Notes: generated by a model not told the origin, from the sequence alone. Positions 1 to 7,562 are shown, counted from the stretch's first letter. The stretch: DNA of 23,103 nt from UBA4844 sp050943255 (GCA_050943255.1 JBMNOV010000031.1:1-23103), one strand, 5' to 3'. Program-made: numbers and translations.

Positions 1-2
1 CT

Positions 3-89
3 GCACTTTCAATGATAGGGGATTGGTCTGGCAGAGTGGTCCACTTTTTCGCTAGCGTTTTTATCTTTTTTGGCTCTCTTTTAGGATAG
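3..89 (+). CDS. Possible C-terminal end of a membrane protein (partial)
   Basis: The frame open from the left edge encodes 28 residues and ends at TAG 87-89. The last half is strongly hydrophobic (FFASVFIFFGSLLG), as in a final transmembrane helix of a transporter or other integral membrane protein. The start lies outside the window. No family can be named from so short a piece, and a chance open frame is possible. Confidence 0.3.
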   Translation, partial: ALSMIGDWSGRVVHFFASVFIFFGSLLG

Positions 90-178
90 CGTTTATAAAT
101 AAGGAAACAAAAGTCAATACAAGGAGTAAATAGAAATAATAGAATACCTTGAGATTATTAAATTTTACTTGATATTTA

Positions 179-206
179 TTGTATTTGCGCAATAGTTGAA
201 TATAAT
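179..206 (+). promoter_or_regulatory. Candidate sigma-A promoter for the isochorismatase-like gene
   Basis: TTGTAT (179-184) is separated by 16 bases from a perfect TATAAT (201-206). A second TATAAT at 247-252, with a weak TTAGAA 18 bases upstream, could also serve. The region is so AT-rich that chance matches are likely. Confidence 0.4.
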
Positions 207-285
207 GGTAGAATTATCATTATTAGAAATAGTAATAGTATATTGGTATAATTCCAAAATAAATATTTTAACTAAAACGTTGTTA

Positions 286-867
286 ATGATTAAAAAGTAT
301 AGGAGTGTGGAAATAATAAGCAAATATCGCGTGTATAGGGAAGATTGTTTATTGTTAATTATTGATTTACAAGAGAAATTGATGGTTGCTATGAAGGATC
401 GAGAACGAGTATTTAAAAATACCAAGATCCTGCTTACTGCAGCTAAAGAGTTTGCTCTCCCAGTTATATTAAGTGAACAGTATCCTAAGGGATTAGGTAC
501 AACTGTTACTCCTATTAAAGAAAATCTGCCGGAAAACTTTATTTACGTTGAAAAAACGAGTTTTTCTTTATGTGGTGCTGGTATCTTGGATATATTAGCT
601 ACAAAAAGACAAAAAACTATAATAATTGCAGGTAGCGAAACTCATGTGTGTGTTTTTCAAACGGTAAGAGATCTCGTCGAAGCCGGATATAATGTACACG
701 TAGCCAGTGATGCGGTTTGTTCTCGTTTTGAGGAAAATTACAAAAACAGTTTGGCTTTGATGTCAGAATTAGGGGCAGTTGTAAGTAATACTGAAACTAT
801 TGTCTTTGACCTTTTACAGTACGCAGGTACTCCTCAGTTCAAAGCTTTATCAAGTATAATAAAATGA
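286..867 (+). CDS. Isochorismatase-like cysteine hydrolase
   Basis: This is a hydrolase of the isochorismatase/nicotinamidase superfamily (YcaC-like branch). Such enzymes cleave amides or similar bonds in the cytoplasm; the substrate cannot be told from sequence. Counting from ATG 286, the catalytic triad is visible: Asp27 in LLIIDLQEKL, Lys90 in YVEKTSFS and Cys122 in GSETHVCVFQT, followed by the usual VASDAVCSR stretch. The size (184-193 residues) suits the family. The start is uncertain. ATG 286 has no ribosome binding site. AGGAG at 301-305 lies 1 base before GTG 307, which is too close, and 7 bases before ATA 313, the ideal distance. Relatives usually begin a few residues before the YREDCLLLIID segment, which favours a start near 307-316. 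The gene appears to be single, with an inverted repeat downstream. Confidence 0.85.
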   Translation: MIKKYRSVEIISKYRVYREDCLLLIIDLQEKLMVAMKDRERVFKNTKILLTAAKEFALPVILSEQYPKGLGTTVTPIKENLPENFIYVEKTSFSLCGAGILDILATKRQKTIIIAGSETHVCVFQTVRDLVEAGYNVHVASDAVCSRFEENYKNSLALMSELGAVVSNTETIVFDLLQYAGTPQFKALSSIIK

Positions 868-891
868 GTATTACTTCAAAAATAACATATA

Positions 892-919
892 CTATTGCTG
901 GTTTAGATCTCTGCAATAG
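892..919. repeat. Inverted repeat, possible weak terminator
   Basis: CTATTGC and GCAATAG form a perfect 7-bp stem around a 14-base loop, 25 bases after the hydrolase stop. No T-run follows on the plus strand, so termination is doubtful. Nothing else recognisable lies in the 248 bases between the two genes. Confidence 0.25.
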
Positions 920-1115
920 ACTAACTTCTTTGTAGGCTGATTTGGGGATGAGCAGTAAAGTTTATACCTAGATATGGAACTTATTGCAAGTAGAGTGAAT
1001 TATGAAAAAAGCGGGAATATAGAAAATTAGCAAGCCTTAAGGAGCAAATAGAGCCTTTGTGCGTTATGCAAATTGATTACATTAAATATGTATATTTTTT
1101 ATTATGATTAAAATC

Positions 1116-2249
1116 CTAATTTCCTGCAAATTCAACGATCTTTAAGTTTTTGGAAATAGCGTCTAATTCCTCAGGTGATAAGTCGGCATTGATGGTAATA
1201 AGATAATACCGGCCATTATGCTCAGTTTCAATAGTTAAAGATTCCGATTCTTTTTTGATGGTTTCATCATTGTCAAAAGCCTTTTCTTCTGTAGAAGAAT
1301 TAGAGTTACTTATGACTTTTTCTTGGGTCAGATTAGGTAAATCAGTATTATCAGCAGATGGGGTTTGTATTGTATCCAGGCTACTATTACCTCGACTATA
1401 ATTTGAAGTAGCTTGTTGACTTAATGGTAAAAAAGCTATATCAATAATTAATTCACAATTATCGGATGTGCCATATGTATAAGTTGAATAACCATCATTA
1501 TCAACTCTCTTAATTAGCATATAGTCTGCAGGTAGATTAATAGGTTGAACGGGAATAACTTCATCTATATTATTTAGTTCTTTTGCTAACATTACATCTG
1601 GTTTGGGGTTTTTTATTGCAGCAATTGGCGCTTCCTCTTCAAGTTTTTCCTGTTTTATAGTATCTATGTTTTCTTGCACACGATTTAAAGGAGGAGCTTC
1701 ATCATTTTTATCTAAAGTATCGACAGGAGAATATTTGTTCCTGGTTTGGGGTTTTTCTGCCTGTTGCTCAATAATAGGTAATTCTGGGTTGGCTTCTGTT
1801 AAAGGTAAAAACTCCGAAGTAGTATTTGCACTGCTATTTTTCAAATACTGATTGTCATTAGTATAATTAGCTATTTTTATAAAGTCTGGGTATGCCAACA
1901 TACCAGATATAAATAATATTGCCAATAAACCTGCTGTAATAGCTCCTCTCTTTAAAAACCAACTAGATAGTTTGTATTTTTTGGGGGGTATAACTTGAGA
2001 CAAAAAAATAGGGCATTCTCTACCGGAAAGGGATTTCACCCGGTTTATTACTTGGCACGTAAAATCATCGGGCAAACTAGGAATATAAAATTCTTCACGC
2101 AATATACTACTCTCTAATAAAGCTTCATTAACTAATTTTTGGCAATTTACACACGTTTCTAAATGAAGTTCAAGTTCAGCTCGTCTATCAGGGTTAAGAA
2201 TATTATCGCAGTAGTCGAAAATGTATTTATCTACTTGCTGGCAATTCAT
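1116..2249 (-). CDS. Membrane anti-sigma factor with zinc-finger domain
   Basis: This is a probable anti-sigma factor that holds the ECF sigma factor encoded just upstream. The N-terminus carries the zinc-binding anti-sigma (zf-HC2) pattern, with His29, Cys33 and Cys36 in HLETCVNC plus Cys3. A single hydrophobic segment at about residues 103-120 would span the membrane. An external region of about 250 residues follows: low complexity, rich in Glu, Asn, Ser and Pro, with a short ordered C-terminus. That arrangement fits a factor released by regulated proteolysis, as for RsiW; this is family knowledge and was not seen here. The start ATG lies inside the end of the sigma gene (23-base overlap), and its AAAGGGGG ribosome binding site is formed by sigma codons, indicating translational coupling. 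The stress sensed is unknown. Confidence 0.85.
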   Translation of the reverse strand: MNCQQVDKYIFDYCDNILNPDRRAELELHLETCVNCQKLVNEALLESSILREEFYIPSLPDDFTCQVINRVKSLSGRECPIFLSQVIPPKKYKLSSWFLKRGAITAGLLAILFISGMLAYPDFIKIANYTNDNQYLKNSSANTTSEFLPLTEANPELPIIEQQAEKPQTRNKYSPVDTLDKNDEAPPLNRVQENIDTIKQEKLEEEAPIAAIKNPKPDVMLAKELNNIDEVIPVQPINLPADYMLIKRVDNDGYSTYTYGTSDNCELIIDIAFLPLSQQATSNYSRGNSSLDTIQTPSADNTDLPNLTQEKVISNSNSSTEEKAFDNDETIKKESESLTIETEHNGRYYLITINADLSPEELDAISKNLKIVEFAGN

Positions 2250-2823
2250 ATTTTAACCCCCTTTCTGCCCAACTTTTTTGTATAATTTTACGCAAAGCTT
2301 TACGCGCACGATGTACTTTCACTTCGACATTTTCCTTGCTTATTTCTAAAATGTCTGCAATTTCCTGATTATTTAATTCCATTTGGTAACGCAATATTAT
2401 AACGATTCGATAATTGCTTGGTAATTCATTAATAGCTTCATTTATATAGTATTTAAGTTCTTCTCTTTCAAGTACGATATGGGGATTACAGGTATCACCA
2501 GTATAATAATCTTCATAAGCTTTTCCATATGTTTCATCAAAATCAACAATTATCGTTTTTTTTCTTTTACGTAAAGCACTAATACTAGCATTGGCAGCTA
2601 TACGGTATATCCAGGGAGCAAATTTTTTGTTACTATCAAACTGGTATAATTTTTGATAAACGCTTACAAATACCTCTTGGGTAACATCTTCTGCTTCCTG
2701 ATATTGACCAATCATTTTATAGACAATACTAAAAATAGGTTTTTTATAGCGATTGACCAATTCTTCAAAAGCAGATAAATCTCCATTCAGTATTGCAAGG
2801 GCAAGCGATTCATCGCTTATCAA
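2227..2823 (-). CDS. RNA polymerase ECF sigma factor (SigW-like)
   Basis: This sigma-70 family factor of the ECF group would direct RNA polymerase to a stress or envelope regulon. Region 2 is clear (FEELVNRYKKPIFSIVYKMI, then EAEDVTQEVFVSVY and the FAPWIYRIAANASI promoter-melting helix), as is region 4 (ELPSNYRIVIILRY, then NNQEIADILEISKENVEVKV, a helix-turn-helix). I chose TTG 2823 because GGGGAG (minus strand, 2833-2838) lies 9 bases upstream and the protein then begins ISDESLALAILNGD, as usual for ECF factors. An ATG at 2886 in the same frame adds 21 residues but has no ribosome binding site. The gene overlaps the anti-sigma gene, forming a standard sigma/anti-sigma operon, usually self-regulated. 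No clear ECF-type promoter was found upstream. Confidence 0.92.
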   Translation of the reverse strand: MISDESLALAILNGDLSAFEELVNRYKKPIFSIVYKMIGQYQEAEDVTQEVFVSVYQKLYQFDSNKKFAPWIYRIAANASISALRKRKKTIIVDFDETYGKAYEDYYTGDTCNPHIVLEREELKYYINEAINELPSNYRIVIILRYQMELNNQEIADILEISKENVEVKVHRARKALRKIIQKSWAERGLKYELPASR

Positions 2824-2946
2824 CCTGATCAGCTCCCCACTACTGTCATAAGTAATTACGCAAACACCTAATTTGCCTTTCACCATTAGAATTATAATAA
2901 TTACACTAATATAGTCTAAAACTAATATAACAGATGTAGCTGATTA

Positions 2947-2974
2947 ATAATAGTTCTAGCAGGTTTAAATGCAA
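2947..2974 (-). promoter_or_regulatory. Candidate promoter of the sigma/anti-sigma operon
   Basis: On the minus strand, TTGCAT (2969-2974) and TATTAT (2947-2952) are spaced 16 bases apart. This is a moderate sigma-A match located in the divergent region shared with mrp. Confidence 0.3.
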
Positions 2975-3071
2975 ATCTTCTGGCGATTATTGTGTAATTC
3001 CTAGTGGTAACTTGATATATTTATTAGGGAAAAAGGTATATAATAAAGTTAAAAATGGAAGGGGACATACT

Positions 3072-3908
3072 ATGTCTGATAAGTGCAAGGCCTGTCCATC
3101 AAATGCAGGTTGTTCTATAGATCCTGCCCAGTGCGAAGTTCAAGAAAAAAGCCTAGTTGGCTCGCTTAATAATATAAAAAATGTTATCGCTGTTATGAGC
3201 GGAAAGGGGGGGGTAGGAAAGTCTTCTGTCACCGGATTAATAGCATCAAGTCTTATTCGCCAGGGGAAAAAAGCTGGTATACTAGATGCTGATATTACTG
3301 GTCCTAGCCAACCCAGGGCATTTGGGATCATAAACTACCACTTGAAAAGCTCGGATTATGGAATTATACCTGCAGTAAGTAAATCAGGTATAAAAATGAT
3401 TTCTATTAATTTTTTTCTTCCTCGTGAAGATGACCCAGTAATATGGAGAGGACCTATGTTGGCCGGTGCTGTTAAACAATTCTGGGAAGAGGTAGACTGG
3501 CGCGACTTGGATTATTTAGTTGTTGATTTACCTCCGGGAACAGGTGATGTACCTCTAACAGTAATGCAGTCTCTTCCGGTAAATGGAATTGTTATTGTAT
3601 CATCACCCCAGGACCTAGCTTTCATGGTAGTTAAAAAAACTATTAAAATGACTCAAAAAATGAATATACCCATTATAGGTCTGATTGAAAACATGAGCTT
3701 TGCTTTATGTCCACATTGTGGGGATAAAATAGAGTTATTTGGTAAGATTCAAGGTGAGAAAGTATCTGCCGAAAGTGGTATAGATTTTCTTGGAGGTTTA
3801 CCATGGGATACCAAGCTTAACACATTAATTGATGAAGGTAAAATCGAAGAATATAGCTCATTTGAAGTTGAGCAAATAGTTAAGAGTATAAATGATAAAC
3901 TTAGTTGA
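3072..3908 (+). CDS. mrp: Mrp/NBP35-family iron-sulfur carrier ATPase
   Basis: This P-loop ATPase of the Mrp/NBP35 (ApbC) group is thought to carry and transfer Fe-S clusters to apoproteins in the cytosol. The deviant Walker A motif MSGKGGVGKSS is at residues 42-52, the Walker B region VVDLPPGTGD is at 150-159, and the cluster-binding CPHC (Cys213, Cys216) sits in ENMSFALCPHCG. The N-terminus holds Cys5, Cys8, Cys14 and Cys21, the extra cluster-binding domain typical of clostridial members. The start at ATG 3072 is supported by GGAAGGGGA at 3057-3064; an upstream in-frame TTG at 3012 lies in the promoter region and is unlikely. The length of 278 residues is normal. An 8-G run within the Walker A codons (3206-3213) is notable. 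A terminator follows directly. Confidence 0.95.
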   Translation: MSDKCKACPSNAGCSIDPAQCEVQEKSLVGSLNNIKNVIAVMSGKGGVGKSSVTGLIASSLIRQGKKAGILDADITGPSQPRAFGIINYHLKSSDYGIIPAVSKSGIKMISINFFLPREDDPVIWRGPMLAGAVKQFWEEVDWRDLDYLVVDLPPGTGDVPLTVMQSLPVNGIVIVSSPQDLAFMVVKKTIKMTQKMNIPIIGLIENMSFALCPHCGDKIELFGKIQGEKVSAESGIDFLGGLPWDTKLNTLIDEGKIEEYSSFEVEQIVKSINDKLS

Positions 3909-3917
3909 TTTATTACC

Positions 3918-3948
3918 GGAGCCACCATCAGGTGGTTCCTTAATTTTT
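3918..3948 (+). terminator. Intrinsic terminator after mrp
   Basis: GGAGCCACC and GGTGGTTCC form a 9-bp stem (one G-U pair) with loop ATCA, followed by TTAATTTTTAT. It starts 10 bases after the mrp stop. Confidence 0.8.
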
Positions 3949-4072
3949 ATTAATTAAGGAACCTATATTAGAGCTAACCTATAAATTAAATAATCCATGA
4001 TAGAAAAAAAAGGTATATAATAGGAATATAAAATAGCTATATAAATAGTGCGCGCAATAGGAGGACATTATT

Positions 4073-4219
4073 ATGACAACAAAGCTTTTTATGGAAATAA
4101 AAAACTTGTTGGCTGATCTGGCTTCAACATTAATCTTAGGAAATAAAAAAGATGCTGAAACTTTGGCCCGGGTACTTTCTGAAAAAAGTAAAGCTTTAGC
4201 TGATGAGTTAGCAAAGTAA
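4073..4219 (+). CDS. Small helical protein of 48 residues, function unknown
   Basis: I do not recognise this protein. The reading frame runs from ATG 4073 to TAA 4217-4219, with a near-perfect ribosome binding site AGGAGGA (4059-4065) spaced 7 bases from the start, so translation is very likely. The sequence begins MTTKLFMEIKNLLADLAS and ends LSEKSKALADELAK. It is highly charged, has no cysteine, and alternates hydrophobic and charged residues as an amphipathic helix or helical hairpin would. A TATAAT box lies at 4016-4021, about 57 bases upstream. The gene follows the mrp terminator, so it is probably transcribed alone, and it converges on the Rieske oxidoreductase gene 13 bases away. Confidence 0.7.
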   Translation: MTTKLFMEIKNLLADLASTLILGNKKDAETLARVLSEKSKALADELAK

Positions 4220-4241
4220 TGGCGGAAAACCTTCAGCTAAA
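4195..4241 (-). terminator. Inverted repeat across two convergent stop codons, possible terminator
   Basis: TTTAGCTGA (4195-4203) pairs perfectly with TCAGCTAAA (4233-4241) over 29 bases. Read on the minus strand, it is followed by GCTTTACTTTTTTC, so it may end transcription of the Rieske oxidoreductase gene from inside the small gene. The long loop makes this uncertain. Confidence 0.35.
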
Positions 4242-5783
4242 TATTCTGGCTTCAACTTCATTTGGTTCCTGTTCCAGATGATGTAATTGATTTATAGCCG
4301 GTCCTTCGACTATATCGCCCTCATAAGTAAAACGTGAACCATGACAGGGGCAATCCCACGACTTTTCACCATCATTCCACTGAAGCTCACAGCCTAAATG
4401 GGTACAGGTAGTATCAATCATGTGTAATTTTCCTTGTTCATCCCGGTAAGCTCCTATCCTTTCTCCTTCTATTTGAATTACTTTAGCTTCCCCATTCTTA
4501 ATTTCAATATTTTCCGGAAGTCGTTCTAGTTTACCTGCTATTAGACTTTTGGCTACATCAATATTTTGCCCAATAAATGTCTTCAATGAAGAAAACCTAA
4601 ACCTAGAAGGATTATATACTTCGGCCCAGGGGCTGTGACCATGTATAATAAGATCTTTGAGGATTATGGCGGAAGCAGTTCCATTTGTGATACCCCATTT
4701 ACCGAAACCGGTAGCCAAGTAAATATTAGGACTACGAGAGGTCATGTTACCAATATAGGGTATTCCATCTATTGTCATGCAATCCTGAGTAGACCAGCGA
4801 TAAAGAATATCCTTAACTTCAAAGATATTTCTCCCAAAATCAATTAGATTTTGATAATGAACATTAGTATCATTACCATATCCTGTTTTGTGATGTTCTC
4901 CTGCTAGAAATACAAGTTCACCATCTTTATAGTTTTGTGAACGAAGTGACCGGGCTGGATCTTCAGCATTGATGTACATGCCTTCCGGAAATTCTTCTTT
5001 TATTTTAACCGCTACAATATATGATTTTTCTTGATATATGCGGGAAAAATATAGGCCTCCACCATCAAAGAAGGGGTAGTGGGTCGCAATAATCACCTTA
5101 TCCGCTTTAATTTTATTGCCGTTTCGAGTAATAACCAAGGGTGAATCATGATCATCAATATTTATAGCTTCAGTTTGTTCAAATATATGGCTGCCATCAC
5201 CAGGTATTTTTTGAGCTAGAGCTTTAAGATATTTTAAAGGATGAAATTGAGCTTGGCCATCAAAACGTTCTGCCGCTTTAATATTATTTAAAGGTAAAGG
5301 TATTTTTTCTAGATATGTTGCTTTAATGCCTAATGCTGATGCAACCCTAACTTCATCCTGAATATCCTTAATATACTTGTCCGATTGGGTATACACATAA
5401 GCTGGGCGCCAGCCAAAATCACAGTCTATTTGTAATTTTTTTACAGTGTCAGCAATTAAACGGATGGCATTTTCATTAGCATCGGCATACTGCTTTGCTC
5501 CTTCTTCACCTATCTCGTTTTTCAAACGAGCATAAATTAAACCATGTTGAGAAGTAATTTTTGCCGTAGTATGTCCAGTTGTTCCCTGCAATATCCGGTC
5601 GGCTTCAATAACTGCTACTTTGATTCCTTCATTTTTTAATAAAAATGCGGAGGTTATTCCTACTATACCTCCTCCGATTATTGCCACATCTACTTTAATA
5701 TCCTCAGTTAGTTCAGGATAGTTTGTTTCTGGTGTTGAAGCAATCCAATAAGGACTGGGAACCTCTTTAAACTCAGCTTGCAT
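4233..5783 (-). CDS. FAD-dependent oxidoreductase with C-terminal Rieske [2Fe-2S] domain (YhfW-like)
   Basis: This is a two-domain redox enzyme. The N-terminal part is a DAO/glycine-oxidase-type flavoprotein: the dinucleotide-binding GGGIVG lies at residues 37-42 in VDVAIIGGGIVGITSAF, followed by IEADRILQGTTGHTTAK, and the second FAD-contacting stretch is IYLATGFGKWGITNG. The C-terminus is a Rieske domain with ligands Cys460, His462, Cys478 and His481 in CTHLGC and CPCHGS; Cys465 and Cys480 may form the stabilising disulfide. The 516-residue length matches Bacillus YhfW, of unknown substrate. The ATG is preceded by TTAGGGGT at a suitable distance. The gene stands alone behind an upstream terminator. 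An electron donor or acceptor role in an anaerobe is inference. Confidence 0.9.
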   Translation of the reverse strand: MQAEFKEVPSPYWIASTPETNYPELTEDIKVDVAIIGGGIVGITSAFLLKNEGIKVAVIEADRILQGTTGHTTAKITSQHGLIYARLKNEIGEEGAKQYADANENAIRLIADTVKKLQIDCDFGWRPAYVYTQSDKYIKDIQDEVRVASALGIKATYLEKIPLPLNNIKAAERFDGQAQFHPLKYLKALAQKIPGDGSHIFEQTEAINIDDHDSPLVITRNGNKIKADKVIIATHYPFFDGGGLYFSRIYQEKSYIVAVKIKEEFPEGMYINAEDPARSLRSQNYKDGELVFLAGEHHKTGYGNDTNVHYQNLIDFGRNIFEVKDILYRWSTQDCMTIDGIPYIGNMTSRSPNIYLATGFGKWGITNGTASAIILKDLIIHGHSPWAEVYNPSRFRFSSLKTFIGQNIDVAKSLIAGKLERLPENIEIKNGEAKVIQIEGERIGAYRDEQGKLHMIDTTCTHLGCELQWNDGEKSWDCPCHGSRFTYEGDIVEGPAINQLHHLEQEPNEVEARIFS

Positions 5784-5837
5784 TTCAAAAACCCCTAACT
5801 TTTTTATTATTATGTGGTTTAGGAAATTAATTTATGC

Positions 5838-5862
5838 AAAAAAAGAAGTATATATTTACTTC
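5838..5862 (-). terminator. Intrinsic terminator, minus strand
   Basis: Read on the minus strand, GAAGTA and TACTTC form a 6-bp stem around six bases, followed at once by seven T (5838-5844). It probably ends the DUF1540 gene transcript together with the hairpin at 5880-5904. Confidence 0.6.
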
Positions 5863-5879
5863 TATAAATTATCATATTT

Positions 5880-5904
5880 AGGCCATCCCGGACTTGGATG
5901 GCCT
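5880..5904 (-). terminator. Strong hairpin after the DUF1540 gene
   Basis: AGGCCATCC and GGATGGCCT form a perfect 9-bp stem with a 7-base loop, 20 bases past the stop of the minus-strand DUF1540 gene. The following bases are A/T-mixed rather than a T-run, so it may act with the second hairpin at 5838-5862 or protect the mRNA end. Confidence 0.55.
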
Positions 5905-5924
5905 TAGATTAAATGATTTTTGAA

Positions 5925-6098
5925 TTATTTCGGTATAAAAGTTGAACAATCAGTGTTTTCGGACATATCTGCTCCACGTGGCTCAATCTCTATTTGAGAA
6001 GCCATGCAACAGTCATTATCTCCCCAATAATAGCAAGAATCTACAACACATCTTACCCCATCTAGTTTTTTACTTGATTTTTTAACTCTTCCTTCCAT
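5925..6098 (-). CDS. DUF1540 cysteine-containing mini-protein
   Basis: This 57-residue protein fits the DUF1540 family, small proteins common in Clostridia and Bacilli with conserved cysteines and unknown role, probably metal-binding. Key parts are GVRCVVDSCYYWGDNDCCMASQ and, near the end, ENTDCSTF, giving Cys17, Cys22, Cys30, Cys31 and Cys51. The start ATG 6098 is set by AAAGGAGG with a 7-base spacer; an upstream ATG at 6143 would add 15 residues without a ribosome binding site. The lysine-rich N-terminus (EGRVKKSSKK) precedes the domain. The gene is monocistronic, with strong hairpins downstream. Confidence 0.85.
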   Translation of the reverse strand: MEGRVKKSSKKLDGVRCVVDSCYYWGDNDCCMASQIEIEPRGADMSENTDCSTFIPK

Positions 6099-6282
6099 AT
6101 TAAAGCCTCCTTTCATTTTATATAATTTATAATGCCCAGACATTTAACATGCTATATTACCATTTCAAGTTAATTTACCGAACGGACATTCTAAAAAACG
6201 GCATTTTAACGTTCTCGATTATAATTCCTCAGTAAATTAGGTTGGAATAGGGGAGTTATAAAAGAAATACGAGTTAATATTT

Positions 6283-6735
6283 TTATTTAATATAAACTTT
6301 TGCCCGCTCGTCCATTATCATCACATTTGTAGTTGATGTAGCAATAATTTTGTTTTTTGAATCGAATGCCTCTCCTACCATGTGTACAATAGTTTTTCCG
6401 AATTTCTTTATATAAGCTTTCACTAGTAGGGTATCACCTACAAAAATAGGATTTTGAAAACTTAGGTTCAAATCAATAGTTGCCATTCGCAAATGATTAA
6501 CCGTGTAGTAAATATAAGTTCCGAAGGTATTATCAAAAGCAGCAGCAATGAAACCACCTTGCATAACCTTGCGAGGATTGGAATACATCTCCAATACAGG
6601 ATAAGCATTAGTTAAACTTTCTCCTGGTATGTACTCCACTAATTCACGTTGCATAACTTGTACACAAGGAGGATCCAATTTTCCTTTTACTATGCCCGCT
6701 GCTATCATACTTTCTAAATCTGTATACCGAGTCAT
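6283..6735 (-). CDS. PaaI-family hotdog-fold thioesterase
   Basis: This 150-residue protein has the hotdog fold of acyl-CoA thioesterases. It would hydrolyse acyl-CoA or aryl-CoA to free acid and CoA in the cytoplasm; the substrate is unknown. The core helix region is NPRKVMQGGFIAAAFDNTFG (residues 53-72), where the HGG of classical PaaI proteins is QGG (59-61) and Asp68 is the likely catalytic acid. The strands ATIDLNLSFQNPIFVGDTLLV and KTIVHMVGEAFDSKNKIIATSTTNVMI complete the fold. The ATG is preceded by TAGGAGGAA. It is divergent from the nitroreductase gene and probably forms its own unit. A link to fatty-acyl or aromatic-acyl CoA metabolism is plausible only from context. Confidence 0.87.
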   Translation of the reverse strand: MTRYTDLESMIAAGIVKGKLDPPCVQVMQRELVEYIPGESLTNAYPVLEMYSNPRKVMQGGFIAAAFDNTFGTYIYYTVNHLRMATIDLNLSFQNPIFVGDTLLVKAYIKKFGKTIVHMVGEAFDSKNKIIATSTTNVMIMDERAKVYIK

Positions 6736-6814
6736 CCTAACTTCCTCCTATAAATCTGTAATAATAATATTTTATAGTATTGAAAGGCTATTAAACACGA
6801 AACTTTGCAAATTA

Positions 6815-6843
6815 TTGATTCTACAAAATTGCAAAGGTATGAT
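6815..6843 (+). promoter_or_regulatory. Sigma-A promoter for the nitroreductase gene
   Basis: TTGATT (6815-6820), 17-base spacer, TATGAT (6838-6843), about 38 bases before the start codon. Both boxes are close to consensus and the spacing is ideal. Confidence 0.6.
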
Positions 6844-6880
6844 TTAAATTAGAAAGATAAATATAGAATGGAGGTTTTTC

Positions 6881-7414
6881 ATGCTTGAGCTTTTAAAAAG
6901 ACGTCGTAGCATTCGAAAATACAGTGATGACAATCTTAATAAAGACCAAGTAGATCAGTTGGTTAAGGCAGCCTTACTTGCTCCTTCATCCAGGGGAATA
7001 AGACCATGGGAGTTTATTGTGGTTGATGATAAGATTCTCCTTAGTAAACTTTCTTGGAGTAAGGAACATGGTTCCGCTTTTTTGAAAGGGGCAGCACTGG
7101 CAATTGTAGTGATTGCAGATCCACAAAAAAGTGACGTTTGGGTCGAAGATACTTCGATAGCATCAACAATTATTCAACTGATGGCGGAGGCTATGGATCT
7201 AGGTTCATGTTGGATACAGATTCGCAATCGACAGCATAATGAATCAATAATGGCTGAGGATTATGTAAAGAAAGTACTGGCAATTCACAATAAATATAAA
7301 GTAGAGTCGATTATTGCCATTGGTTATAAAGCAGAACAAAAGAAAGTTTATAAGGAAGATGAGCTTCTTTATAATAAGGTTCATCTTAATAACTTTGGTA
7401 ATCTTTATTATTAG
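6881..7414 (+). CDS. Nitroreductase-family FMN oxidoreductase
   Basis: This short (177-residue) nitroreductase-family flavoprotein is expected to form an FMN-bound dimer that uses NAD(P)H or another donor. The FMN phosphate-binding start is typical: LLKRRRSIRKYSDDNL, with Arg8, Arg9, Ser10 and Arg12. LLAPSSRGIRPWEFIVVDD follows, and a middle segment ASTIIQLMAEAMDLGSCWIQI covers the flavin. The C-terminal IIAIGYKAEQKK is the usual end of the fold. The true substrate cannot be predicted. The start has GGAGG with a 7-base spacer and a good promoter. A hairpin follows the stop, so the gene is monocistronic. Confidence 0.92.
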   Translation: MLELLKRRRSIRKYSDDNLNKDQVDQLVKAALLAPSSRGIRPWEFIVVDDKILLSKLSWSKEHGSAFLKGAALAIVVIADPQKSDVWVEDTSIASTIIQLMAEAMDLGSCWIQIRNRQHNESIMAEDYVKKVLAIHNKYKVESIIAIGYKAEQKKVYKEDELLYNKVHLNNFGNLYY

Positions 7415-7431
7415 AAAACATAGAAAACAAA

Positions 7432-7465
7432 AACCGCGCTAACCTGCGCGGTTACTTGCTTTTTT
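7432..7465. terminator. Bidirectional terminator between nitroreductase and tRNA-Lys
   Basis: AACCGCGC and GCGCGGTT pair as a perfect 8-bp GC-rich stem with loop TAACCT. On the minus strand the stem is followed directly by TTTGTTTTC, suiting the tRNA. On the plus strand a six-T run comes 7 bases later (from 7460). Confidence 0.85.
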
Positions 7466-7466
7466 A

Positions 7467-7543
7467 TGGTGGGCCATGAAGGAATCGAACCTTCAACCTT
7501 CTGATTAAGAGTCAGCTGCTCTGCCTAATTGAGCTAATGGCCC
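7467..7543 (-). tRNA. tRNA-Lys (anticodon CTT)
   Basis: The minus strand folds as a full cloverleaf. The acceptor arm is GGGCCAT/ATGGCCC, the D-arm GCTC/GAGC, and the anticodon loop CTCTTAA gives anticodon CTT, reading AAG lysine codons. The T-arm GAAGG/CCTTC carries loop TTCGATT. CCA is encoded after discriminator A. Length is 77 with CCA. The first anticodon-stem pair (G with A) is a mismatch. Confidence 0.96.
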
Positions 7544-7562
7544 GTGATTAATGGCAATAAAT

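Noticed and set aside
165..425. 86-residue open frame on the minus strand opposite the hydrolase gene
   Set aside because: It is antisense to the promoter and the start of a clear gene, has low-complexity Ile/Asn content from AT-rich DNA, and has no ribosome binding site.
4049..4056. TGCGCGCA palindrome before the small gene
   Set aside because: Eight bases, with no second copy or symmetry beyond it; likely chance.
6180..6220. AACG...CGTT repeat downstream of the thioesterase gene as a terminator
   Set aside because: Only four paired bases; too weak although a T-run follows.
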